Below are positions 14,380 through 22,489 of a stretch of 33,279 nt of DNA, in pieces. The translations under genes and the position numbers were made by a program. The stretch is from an uncultured Clostridia bacterium (GTDB lineage: Bacteria; Bacillota; Clostridia; TANB77; CAG-508): positions 1-33,279 of the forward strand of contig CANQHI010000011.1 in assembly GCA_947623725.1 (NCBI GenBank), written 5' to 3'. Every line of letters begins with the position of its first letter. Position 1 is the stretch's first letter. A model generated the notes under the pieces. It worked only from the letters and a program-made list of their open reading frames with translations, was not told where the DNA came from and made no database searches.

Positions 14380-16332
14380 TTAGTCATCTTCTTTTTTTGC
14401 TAATTCTAATATAAATTCTATTGCTTTAGAAAATTCTTGCAATACAACAGTTTTTATTGTAACTGGTTTATCAGAAACATAATCATCAATTATTTGTTTT
14501 AATTTATACATATTTTCTTGTTCTTCTATAATTACAGCTTTATTTTTATTTGCTCTTGTAACTAATTTTTCTTTTATTATAACAATATCTTCATTACTTG
14601 CACATGATAGTCTTTGAAATATTTGATATGGATCACTATACTTAAATATTGAAACATCCATACACTCTTTATCAAATCTATCATAAAAGATTTCCATTTT
14701 CATAGGAATATTTTTAAATATTTCTTCTGCTTTTTCCTTATACATCTTATCTTTTAATTGAGCATTAAGTTCATTAAATCTTTCAAGAATTTCTTTCATA
14801 TCAAAGTTATTATCTTCTACATAAATTGCATTTAATTCTTCTTCTGGATTTTCGCAATAATCAGAAGTTATTGATGCAATATTTAATCCATTTAAAAATA
14901 TACTTTTAAGTGTTTCTTCATCATAAATAATTAAGTCTTTATTATTGAAGTACATAAAATATGCATACATTTTTACAATATCTATAAGTGATATTTTTCC
15001 GTTTTTAACTGTATCTAATACATCTTCAACAACCTTAGGAAATTCATCATCTGATATTTTCCAATATTCTTCTGTAAGAAGTCTTTTGTATCCCGGCAAA
15101 TTGCTTGTATCTATTGTATTAATAATGTCTTCCATATCTCTTTTAAATACTTTCATATCAAATATTCTTGTACGCACAAACATTTCAATGAATTTAAAGA
15201 ATCTATATTCTGCTTTAAAGTTATAATAATAGTTATTATCAAATTCTTTTATATAGAATTGTCTATTGTCCATAAATATTCTAGATGAAACAACTATAGA
15301 TTTATATTCTTCATTATCTTTTACATTTATAAATTTATCCTTAGTTATTTTTCCAGCTTTTATTTCAAAAGATATTGCTATTGTAAATATTAACATTGTT
15401 TGCAAAATTCTATTATTTGTATTTGGATATGATTTACTTACCATGTCAAAAATCTTTTTAAAATCAGATAATGAATGTTTCAAAATTCTTAAGTTTCTTG
15501 TTCCACTCTTTTCAAATGTTGATGTAATTAGCCCTGTATTTGATTTTAAAAATCTAATTAAATCTGGATATTTTTCATACCTCATTAATATACCATTTAT
15601 AATATATGCAAACTCTGGTTGATATTCAAAAGTCTCACCTATAAGTTTTTCCTTGATTCTTTCATAATCATTTGCTTTATCAAAAACATCTTCTATTGTA
15701 TCTTTTATCTTTTCAACCATTGGCTTATCTGTTGTAAGTAGCTTGCTCTCTTTGTCTAAAAGATATGTTGCTATAAATGTTTTCATTTCTATATTGTTGC
15801 TTTTTAATTTTGTTGATAGCTCTTTTTCATTACATATAATTATTGTTTTTATATGGTCGTGTTCAACAAAGTTATTAATATATCCTAATATATCAATAAC
15901 ATCTACATTAGCTCTTTCAAGGTCATCAAAACATAGTACTTTGTCATCTGTTGAGAAAAAGTTTTCATAATCAATTTTGTCTCCATTTTGTGTAACACCA
16001 AAGAAGTTTGCCATGTCAAGTCCTGTTTTTGCATATTCTGGTATATTAGTCTGTCCATTTGAATTCATATATTTTTTTAAGTTTTTATCCATTAACTGAG
16101 TAGTTTCAATGAATATCTTTTTACTAATTTCTTCAAGATTAGATATACCATATAATGACATGTATATAGTTGTAAGATTTCTTCCATTTACTTGCATTGA
16201 TTCAATTTTATTTCTTATTTTATTATTCCAAAAATAGGTTTTTCCACTACCCCATTCTCCATTTATCATTATTGCATAATCAGTATAATCTGACCTAATA
16301 TAATCTAATATGCTTTCTACTATATCATCCAT
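14380..16332 (-). CDS. KAP family P-loop NTPase
   Basis: 650 residues from ATG 16332, seven bases after GAGG. Walker A is GEWGSGKT (residues 25-32) and Walker B is VLCFDDLERA (132-141), the acidic pattern of KAP NTPases, part of the STAND-related AAA-like group. The sensor region follows (IKTIIICNEKELSTKL). The last 400 residues are helical, charged and without recognised domains. The paired membrane helices found in many KAP proteins are not evident, so it is probably cytoplasmic. KAP members include PifA of plasmid F (phage T7 exclusion), and related NTPases occur in defence islands, so a defence or conflict role is possible but unproven. It starts 18 bases after comF and may be co-transcribed with it. 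Confidence 0.85.
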   Translation of the reverse strand: MDDIVESILDYIRSDYTDYAIMINGEWGSGKTYFWNNKIRNKIESMQVNGRNLTTIYMSLYGISNLEEISKKIFIETTQLMDKNLKKYMNSNGQTNIPEYAKTGLDMANFFGVTQNGDKIDYENFFSTDDKVLCFDDLERANVDVIDILGYINNFVEHDHIKTIIICNEKELSTKLKSNNIEMKTFIATYLLDKESKLLTTDKPMVEKIKDTIEDVFDKANDYERIKEKLIGETFEYQPEFAYIINGILMRYEKYPDLIRFLKSNTGLITSTFEKSGTRNLRILKHSLSDFKKIFDMVSKSYPNTNNRILQTMLIFTIAISFEIKAGKITKDKFINVKDNEEYKSIVVSSRIFMDNRQFYIKEFDNNYYYNFKAEYRFFKFIEMFVRTRIFDMKVFKRDMEDIINTIDTSNLPGYKRLLTEEYWKISDDEFPKVVEDVLDTVKNGKISLIDIVKMYAYFMYFNNKDLIIYDEETLKSIFLNGLNIASITSDYCENPEEELNAIYVEDNNFDMKEILERFNELNAQLKDKMYKEKAEEIFKNIPMKMEIFYDRFDKECMDVSIFKYSDPYQIFQRLSCASNEDIVIIKEKLVTRANKNKAVIIEEQENMYKLKQIIDDYVSDKPVTIKTVVLQEFSKAIEFILELAKKEDD

Positions 16333-16350
16333 AAGTTTTCCTCTTTCTTC

Positions 16351-17052
16351 TTAATTTATATAATCTTTTGCAATTGTTAATATTCCAACTTCTTTAGCCC
16401 CTGCCTCTAGTAAAATCTTCTTACATTCGTTTGTAGTACTGCCTGTTGTATATATGTCATCAAATAATAAAACTTTTTTCCCATAAACACAGCTATTATT
16501 TACAATACTATATATTCCTTTAACATCATTAATTCTTTCTTTTATCCCTTTTTCACTTTGAGGCTTTATGTTCTTATTTTTTATTAATACTTTATCAATA
16601 AATTCTAAGTTAAAATTATTTTTTATTTCTAATTTTTTATGTAACATATTTTTACTGCTATATATTTTTATTTGATTATTTATTCCTTTTGCCAGTTCCT
16701 TTGCAATCAATGTTGATTGGTTATATCCTCTTTCTCGTTGTCTTTTTTTATGTAACGGAACCGATAGTATTATATCATAAGATTTTAAAAATTTGCACAC
16801 TTTTTTATTTTTTAATAAACATTCTGAAAAAGTTTTGCATAAGTAAGCATTTCCATTAAATTTATATTTTATTAAAAGTTCTCTTATAATATCTTCATAT
16901 CTATAAACAAAATAAATGTCTTTATGTTGCTTTATTATTTCATATTTTTTTAAATTATTGTAGCAATTTTCACAAATATTTTTTCCTAGTTTTCCACATA
17001 TTCCGCACTTTGTTGGGAAAAATATTTCTAGTATTTTTTCTAAAACCGTCAA
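16351..17052 (-). CDS. comF: ComF family protein (phosphoribosyltransferase fold)
   Basis: 233 residues starting at TTG 17052, with AAAGGA six bases upstream. No ATG lies nearby in frame. An N-terminal zinc ribbon has C16, C19, C27 and C30 (CGICGKLGKNICENC). The phosphoribosyltransferase-like domain has VPLHKKRQRERGYNQS at 98-113 and the PRPP loop VLLFDDIYTTGST at 194-206. ComF proteins work in natural transformation, where they interact with the single-stranded-DNA handling machinery (PriA, DprA) after uptake. The next gene upstream is recD2, another DNA-processing gene, but a separate promoter (17164-17193) lies between them. Confidence 0.93.
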   Translation of the reverse strand: MTVLEKILEIFFPTKCGICGKLGKNICENCYNNLKKYEIIKQHKDIYFVYRYEDIIRELLIKYKFNGNAYLCKTFSECLLKNKKVCKFLKSYDIILSVPLHKKRQRERGYNQSTLIAKELAKGINNQIKIYSSKNMLHKKLEIKNNFNLEFIDKVLIKNKNIKPQSEKGIKERINDVKGIYSIVNNSCVYGKKVLLFDDIYTTGSTTNECKKILLEAGAKEVGILTIAKDYIN

Positions 17053-17163
17053 ATTCCTTCCTTTAAAATTTATATTTAGATTTTTATAAAATCTATAAAA
17101 CTTAATTTACATATTTGTTCCTTTAGAATTTTATAACATCTGTAAAATTTTATTTATATATTC

Positions 17164-17193
17164 GTTATAAAAATTCTAACAAATACATGTCAA
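17164..17193 (-). promoter_or_regulatory. Promoter for comF-KAP
   Basis: On the minus strand TTGACA (17193-17188) and TATAAC (17169-17164) are 18 bases apart. The -10 region overlaps one arm of an imperfect inverted repeat (17164-17177 with 17125-17137), which could be an operator. A 110-base leader follows before the comF start codon. Confidence 0.7.
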
Positions 17194-17247
17194 TAAATAA
17201 TTATAAAGTTTTCAATATATTTATAATTTTAAAATTAATTATTTAGA

Positions 17248-19440
17248 TTATAAATTTTGTAATTTATATTTTAGTCCTGTATTTCTCTTTTTAGTATTTA
17301 CATTATTAATCATGAACTCCACTGCAGATTTATTACCTATAATAACTAATCTATTTTTTGCTCTTGTCATACCAGTATAAAGCACATTTCTTGTAAGTAA
17401 AACCGGAGCTACTTGCACTATTGGAAAAATTACTTCATTAAATTCGCTTCCTTGTGATTTATGTACTGTTATTGCATACGAATGTTCAAGTTGTTCTAAA
17501 TCTGCTGTTTCATAAATTGCAATTTTATCATCATCAAATTTAATTTTTATTTTACCATCTTGATTATCAATTTCTATAATTTGCCCCATTTCACCATTAA
17601 AGATTCCCGAATTGATTTCTACTCCTTTAACCCAAGTAATGTCATAATTATTTTTTGTTTGCATTATTTTATCGCCTTCTCTAAATATGTTGTCTCCAAA
17701 CTTCTTTTCTTGTTTATAATCTTCATAAGGATTATATTTTTCTTGCAATAATTTGTTTAGAGTTTTTGTTCCTAAATCTCCTTTTTTAGTAGGCGTAATA
17801 ATCTGCGTATCTTTAGTATACATATCTATAATCATTTCTTGAATTTCTTTTATATTGTTTTTTGGAATAAAATCAAAATCATCTAATGTATCTTCTTCTG
17901 TATCTGATTCTTCAAAAAAATCTATTCCATCATTTACTTTATGTGAGTTTACAATTATTCTGCTTTTAGCAGCTTGTCTAAAAATTTTATTTAAAGTGAC
18001 AAATGGCACTCTTTTTGATTCTATTATATCTTTTAACACACTTCCAGGACCTACTGATGGAAGCTGGTCAATATCTCCAACTAAAATTAATTTAGTTCCT
18101 TTATATATGGCTTTTAATAAATAATTCATTAAAAACATATCCACCATAGATACTTCATCAATGATAATTACATCACCATCAACTGGTGTTATATCTATAT
18201 CTGGATTTGGTTTATCATCTGATAATTTTCCAATTTCTAACAGTCTATGTAAGGTTTTTGCTTCTTCTCCAGTTGCTTCTGTCATTCTTTTAGTAGCTCT
18301 ACCTGTTGGCGCACAAAGTACTACCTTTTTTCCTTCATCTTTAAATAAATCAATTATTGTTTTTATTATTGTTGTTTTTCCTGTACCAGGTCCACCTGTA
18401 ATAACTGTTACATTATTTTCATTTATACAATTTATTGCTTCTTTTTGTTTATCAGAAAGCTTTATTGTACTTACTTTTTTTATTTTACTATCTAAATTTT
18501 TTATCTCTTTTATATTATCTGCTTTTTCTAAATTTATTATTTGATTAGCTATATTTTTTTCTGTTTTATAATAATCCATTAAGTATATCCAATCTTGCAC
18601 ACATAATTCAGTTTTTCCTTCTACTGTAGCTAATTCTTCTCTTTGTTCTAAAGCAATTTGTTCTTTTGCCCTTAAATCTTTTATTCCATCTAAAACATCT
18701 TCTTCTGATATTCCTAAAAGATTCACAACATAAGTTATAAGATTTGCTTCTAATACGCATGCATGCCCATTTAATGATGCTAAATTAAGTGCATGCCTTA
18801 TACCACTTCCAATTCTTCTAAGGTTATTTTTTTCAATTCCTATTTTTAGCGCCATCTTGTCAATTTGCTTAAAATCTACTTTTAAACTTAATTCTCCTAA
18901 TATATAAGGATCTTGTTCAATTTTGTTTATTGTATCAGCTCCAAGTTTTTTATAGATAGTTTGTGCACTTTCTGCTCCTAGACCAAATTTTTCAAGAAAT
19001 CCAACTATTTGCCATAGTTCCCAATTTTCAATAAAACTCTCGGAAATTTCTATAGCTTTTGTTTTAGTAATTCCTTTAATTTTGGTAAGTTCTTCTGGTT
19101 CATTTTTCATTATTTCTATAGTAGCCTCTCCAAACTTTTTAACTATTTTTGAAGCTGTTGCAGGGCCTACTCCTTTTATAACTCCATTTGCTAGATATCT
19201 TTCAAGAGCATCTAAAGTTTGTGGCATTATTTTTTCAAAAACATCTACTTTAAATTGCTCTCCATATTCTGGATGATTAACAAATTTACCTGTTACTTTT
19301 AAATTATCTCCTTTATTTACAAATGGTAGATAACCTACAATTACAGTATTACTATTTTTCATATAAAATGATGCTATTGTATATCCGTTGATTTCATTTT
19401 TATATATTATATCTTCAACTTCTCCTGTTAGTTCTTCCAT
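17248..19440 (-). CDS. recD2: ATP-dependent RecD2-type DNA helicase
   Basis: 730 residues from ATG 19440 with GAAAG seven bases upstream. A longer frame to 19497 would run through the upstream terminator and is rejected. An N-terminal OB-like domain is followed by tandem helix-hairpin-helix motifs (GVIKGVGPATASKIVKKFG near 86-104), Walker A GGPGTGKT (349-356), Walker B DEVSM (428-432), GDIDQLPSVGPGS and the C-terminal UvrD-like 2B region with TVHKSQGSEF and TGMTRAKNRL. The family unwinds DNA 5' to 3' without RecBC and acts in repair and fork maintenance. The length is typical. Its promoter lies inside the terminator of the upstream gene. Confidence 0.96.
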   Translation of the reverse strand: MEELTGEVEDIIYKNEINGYTIASFYMKNSNTVIVGYLPFVNKGDNLKVTGKFVNHPEYGEQFKVDVFEKIMPQTLDALERYLANGVIKGVGPATASKIVKKFGEATIEIMKNEPEELTKIKGITKTKAIEISESFIENWELWQIVGFLEKFGLGAESAQTIYKKLGADTINKIEQDPYILGELSLKVDFKQIDKMALKIGIEKNNLRRIGSGIRHALNLASLNGHACVLEANLITYVVNLLGISEEDVLDGIKDLRAKEQIALEQREELATVEGKTELCVQDWIYLMDYYKTEKNIANQIINLEKADNIKEIKNLDSKIKKVSTIKLSDKQKEAINCINENNVTVITGGPGTGKTTIIKTIIDLFKDEGKKVVLCAPTGRATKRMTEATGEEAKTLHRLLEIGKLSDDKPNPDIDITPVDGDVIIIDEVSMVDMFLMNYLLKAIYKGTKLILVGDIDQLPSVGPGSVLKDIIESKRVPFVTLNKIFRQAAKSRIIVNSHKVNDGIDFFEESDTEEDTLDDFDFIPKNNIKEIQEMIIDMYTKDTQIITPTKKGDLGTKTLNKLLQEKYNPYEDYKQEKKFGDNIFREGDKIMQTKNNYDITWVKGVEINSGIFNGEMGQIIEIDNQDGKIKIKFDDDKIAIYETADLEQLEHSYAITVHKSQGSEFNEVIFPIVQVAPVLLTRNVLYTGMTRAKNRLVIIGNKSAVEFMINNVNTKKRNTGLKYKLQNL

Positions 19441-19456
19441 ATTCCTTCTTTCTTGA

Positions 19457-19505
19457 CAAAAAATAACATTTTGTATGTTTTTATTTATATCACACAAAAT
19501 GTTAT
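19457..19505 (-). terminator. Terminator of the 476-residue membrane protein gene
   Basis: ATAACATTTTGT (19463-19474) and ACAAAATGTTAT (19494-19505) form a 12-bp perfect stem with a 19-base loop. On the minus strand it is followed by a T-run. It ends about 20 bases before the recD2 start. Confidence 0.75.
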
Positions 19506-19512
19506 ATGTAAA
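19484..19512 (-). promoter_or_regulatory. Promoter of recD2, nested in the terminator
   Basis: On the minus strand TTTACA (19512-19507) and TATAAA (19489-19484) are 17 bases apart. The transcript would start within the terminator loop, so it would contain only the second arm and could not form the terminator. A small GAAC-TTTC-GTTC hairpin (19513-19524) lies just upstream. Confidence 0.6.
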
Positions 19513-19578
19513 GAACTTTCGTTCGTCAAATTTCTACATTTTTTTCATTTATGTTGCTTTATTTTAGCTTTATAAATA

Positions 19579-21009
19579 TTATAATTCGTTTTCTTCAATT
19601 TCATTGTTTTGTATATTTTCTTGAGATACTAAATTTTGAGCTTTATTTGATTTGTGTTCCTCTATTGAGTCTGTTAATTTTTCCTTCGCATTATTTATTT
19701 CTACATCATTTGAATTTTCTATTACATCCATCAATCTAAATGAACTTTTAACTATTGGAGCTATATTATTTAATACTGATGTGTAGCCATCTTTCATTTC
19801 ATTATATCTATCACCTGGAATAACTGGTATAGAAATTTCATTGAAATTTTCATCTTTTCCAAATTTCATACAGTCAATAACTTCATAAGAATTTTCATTA
19901 TTCATTTTTTTATAAACAGTATAATAGTTTGTATCATAATTAATTGATTTTATTGTATTACCACTTGCTCTAATTGCATCTTCTGTAACAGCAGGAGTAC
20001 TTCCATGCGATACTATAGTTCCTTCATTTAATTCATATTCATAGTTTTGTGGACTATATACAATTTTTATATCATTAGTTGTTAATTTGTCATCTCCTGT
20101 AACTGCTTCATATTCTTCTATATACGCATTTTTCAAATATTTTAATACATCATCTTTTGTCTTTAATCCATCTATTTCATCTTTTGTAGTTTCTTCTTTT
20201 ACTTTTAAACTCTCTATAAATTCATTTTTTTGCTCATCTTTTTTGGCTTCTAAATCTGTTAAATCATTGTTCTTTTTTAAATCTGAATCATCTAACAAAT
20301 TAGCTTCTGTGTCCTCTTTTAAATTAGCTTCTTGTTCTATCGCCTTATTTTCTGTAACTTCATTGTTATCTATTAATGCAGCCCCTCCAGCAAGTGCTGC
20401 TACAGTTCCTCCAAGACCTAACCACATTTTAAATTTTTTAAAGAATTTTTTCATATTGCTATCTACTTCATCTGGTACAATTATTGAGTCATCAGATATT
20501 ATTTCAGAGCCACAAGCTTCTAATGCTGTCATTTCTATGTTAGACTTTGTTTTCTTAAAATCACTTCTACTTATTCTAGTTTTTCCTTTTCTTACATCAT
20601 TTAATTTTATTGAATATAATCTTGTTATATCAAACGCTAAAACATTACCTATAAATTTTTCACAATTTCTTATTTCCTCATTATCTTTTACATTATTATT
20701 TGCTTCAGCTTCAGCAATCTTTTCATAAGCTTTATATATGTTCTTTACTTGTTCTGTTGCTTCGTGACTTCCACTTATTTTTCTTGCAGTATCAAATATT
20801 TTTAAAACATCATTATTTAAGCCTGCAGTATTAAAGTTTTCTAAACCATAATCACTAAAATTAACTTCTTCTAAAGAAGGTGATTTACTAGAGAAAATAT
20901 CAAATGTAGGTAAGTTAACCACGCTTTCATCTTCATACTCTATTCTTGTATTAATAGGTTTTATTCTAATACTTGTTATTCTACCTCTTCCTTTTATATT
21001 TTCTTCCAT
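19579..21009 (-). CDS. Acidic single-pass membrane protein of unknown function
   Basis: 476 residues from ATG 21009 with a weak AAAAGAG site. No family was recognised. Residues 1-190 are a soluble, probably cytoplasmic domain (helical segment EATEQVKNIYKAYEKIAEAE near 83-102), ending in a basic patch KKFFKKFK. One membrane helix spans 195-213 (WLGLGGTVAALAGGAALI). Residues 214-300 are very acidic and Asn/Lys-rich, probably a disordered stalk, and residues 300-476 form a mixed domain with many Tyr and Asn. This layout (cytoplasmic head, one helix, acidic outer part) is shared by some RsgI-like anti-sigma factors, but the N-terminus does not clearly match that domain. It follows murT where gatD would be expected, though it has its own promoter and shows no amidotransferase motif. 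Confidence 0.75.
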   Translation of the reverse strand: MEENIKGRGRITSIRIKPINTRIEYEDESVVNLPTFDIFSSKSPSLEEVNFSDYGLENFNTAGLNNDVLKIFDTARKISGSHEATEQVKNIYKAYEKIAEAEANNNVKDNEEIRNCEKFIGNVLAFDITRLYSIKLNDVRKGKTRISRSDFKKTKSNIEMTALEACGSEIISDDSIIVPDEVDSNMKKFFKKFKMWLGLGGTVAALAGGAALIDNNEVTENKAIEQEANLKEDTEANLLDDSDLKKNNDLTDLEAKKDEQKNEFIESLKVKEETTKDEIDGLKTKDDVLKYLKNAYIEEYEAVTGDDKLTTNDIKIVYSPQNYEYELNEGTIVSHGSTPAVTEDAIRASGNTIKSINYDTNYYTVYKKMNNENSYEVIDCMKFGKDENFNEISIPVIPGDRYNEMKDGYTSVLNNIAPIVKSSFRLMDVIENSNDVEINNAKEKLTDSIEEHKSNKAQNLVSQENIQNNEIEENEL

Positions 21010-21069
21010 TTTTTTTCTCTTTTCTTTTGTTGAAAAACAACAAATTTTTTTATAAAATAATTCAATAAT

Positions 21070-21098
21070 AATATATATTAACAGTTAAATATTGTCAA
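21070..21098 (-). promoter_or_regulatory. Promoter of the 476-residue membrane protein gene
   Basis: On the minus strand TTGACA (21098-21093) and TATATT (21075-21070) are 17 bases apart, about 60 bases before the start codon. The leader contains a TTTGTTG/CAACAAA hairpin (21026-21044). Confidence 0.75.
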
Positions 21099-21155
21099 GT
21101 TGTTACATTACTTTTTATATTGAAATATCGCTTTAAACTTGCAACTTTTCTTACA

Positions 21156-21179
21156 AATTGCATTTACTTTTTCACTTGA
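21156..21179. repeat. 24-bp dispersed repeat, copy B
   Basis: Identical over 24 bases to 8041-8064, in the same orientation. It overlaps the stop codon and the last codons of murT and lies about 58 bases upstream of the next gene's -35 element. A further TTACAA before it also matches copy A, with a one-base offset. Confidence 0.75.
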
Positions 21180-22476
21180 CCTGAAATATTGCTTTTCTTG
21201 TTGGTTGAAGTGCTGTATAATTAGCAATTACATACTTTTTTATTTTTGTTTTATATAAAGCTTTAACCGCCTCATTTAAATCTAAATATGCTTCAATCTT
21301 ATCCTTGTCAAATCCACTTGTTTTAATTCTAATTGCAATATCATAAGCTCTTGTTCCAGCTGTTATTACTCTTGTTACATTTTTTATATCAAAATTTATA
21401 TCCCATATCCATGATACATCAAAACCATCTGCAATATTATCGTTTAATACAAATAGCAATTCTTTTTCTTCTTCATCTTCATTTAGTATTCTTAAAGAAA
21501 CATTTGCACCAGTTGGATTTTTAGCCAAATTAATCAATGTTTCCGTATTATTAATTGTTACACTTTCACATCTTCCATTATCTAACCTAAAGTTTTTTAA
21601 AGAATCTTTTGCATCAAAATTATATATTTTTGAAAATGCTAGCACTGCTGCAAAATTATATATTGCATAAATACTATTTGCAAGAGTTTCGTAACGTTCA
21701 TCTTCTGCCTCAAAAGAACCATTTTTTACATCTACATTTTTAATCTGTAAAAATATTTTTTCAGTTCCAAATCCACATTTTTTACACTCATATTTTCCTA
21801 TATGTGAATATTGATAATATTCATAATCTAATCTTGTTTTATCAAATGGACAGAACTTTCCTTCTCCTGCTTCTTTTTCTTCGCTTGTGGCATATTTATA
21901 TTTTTCCACACTAAAATAAAATACATTTTTATTTTCTGGATTTGCTCTTCCAAGCCTTGCAACATTTGGATCATCTCTATTTAAAATAAGATTATTTTGA
22001 TATGTTTTTAAAAACTCTTCTATTTTTAAAATTAAAGCTTCTTCTTCTCCATTTCTATCAAGTTGATCTCTAAAGAAATCTAAAACAATTAATGTATCTA
22101 ATCTTATCTTTCTAAAAACTCTAGGAACGTAACTTTCATCTACTTCTAAAGTTATATAGTCAGCCTTTACCTTTCCAGTAATTGTGCTATTTTTTAGCAA
22201 AGTGTTAACAATACCCGTTTCCATATTGTTTCCCTCTAAATTGCTAACTACCTTTTTTCCATTATTTTTTATTATATATGAAATTATATTATTAGTTGTA
22301 GTTTTTCCATTTGTTGCCGTTACCGCAATTACTGGGCAATTTATTTTAAAATATTTAATAATATTTGAATCCATCTTAGTTGCTATTTTTCCTACAACGT
22401 TTCCACTATTTTTCTTGAAAATACCTATAAAAGCACTTAAAATTTTACATACAAAAAATACTAAAGAACTACGCAA
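21172..22476 (-). CDS. murT: Lipid II amidotransferase ligase subunit MurT
   Basis: 434 residues starting at TTG 22476, six bases after GGAGG. The N-terminus is hydrophobic. A Mur-ligase central domain follows with the ATP-binding VTATNGKTTTNN (residues 52-63), then the C-terminal DUF1727 domain. MurT with glutaminase GatD amidates the D-Glu of lipid II. The zinc-ribbon insert of MurT is present (residues 209-234), but the usual four cysteines read C209, D212, C231, C234, so one ligand is Asp. GatD is normally encoded directly next to murT. Here the downstream neighbour is an unrelated membrane protein and the upstream one is hisS. It starts 13 bases after the hisS stop codon, as part of the recJ-relA-hisS operon. 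Confidence 0.92.
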   Translation of the reverse strand: MRSSLVFFVCKILSAFIGIFKKNSGNVVGKIATKMDSNIIKYFKINCPVIAVTATNGKTTTNNIISYIIKNNGKKVVSNLEGNNMETGIVNTLLKNSTITGKVKADYITLEVDESYVPRVFRKIRLDTLIVLDFFRDQLDRNGEEEALILKIEEFLKTYQNNLILNRDDPNVARLGRANPENKNVFYFSVEKYKYATSEEKEAGEGKFCPFDKTRLDYEYYQYSHIGKYECKKCGFGTEKIFLQIKNVDVKNGSFEAEDERYETLANSIYAIYNFAAVLAFSKIYNFDAKDSLKNFRLDNGRCESVTINNTETLINLAKNPTGANVSLRILNEDEEEKELLFVLNDNIADGFDVSWIWDINFDIKNVTRVITAGTRAYDIAIRIKTSGFDKDKIEAYLDLNEAVKALYKTKIKKYVIANYTALQPTRKAIFQVK

Positions 22477-22489
22477 AATTTTCCTCCAA

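Noticed and set aside
17100..17125. Minimal ATG-TAA reading frame with AAAGGA in the comF leader (minus strand)
   Set aside because: A two-codon frame is expected by chance in AT-rich DNA; nothing else supports a leader-peptide mechanism.
20087..20728. 213-codon plus-strand frame (Ser/Phe-rich) opposite the 476-residue membrane protein
   Set aside because: Antisense composition artefact of an Asp/Glu/Lys-rich gene. The minus-strand gene has a promoter, a terminator and a membrane topology.
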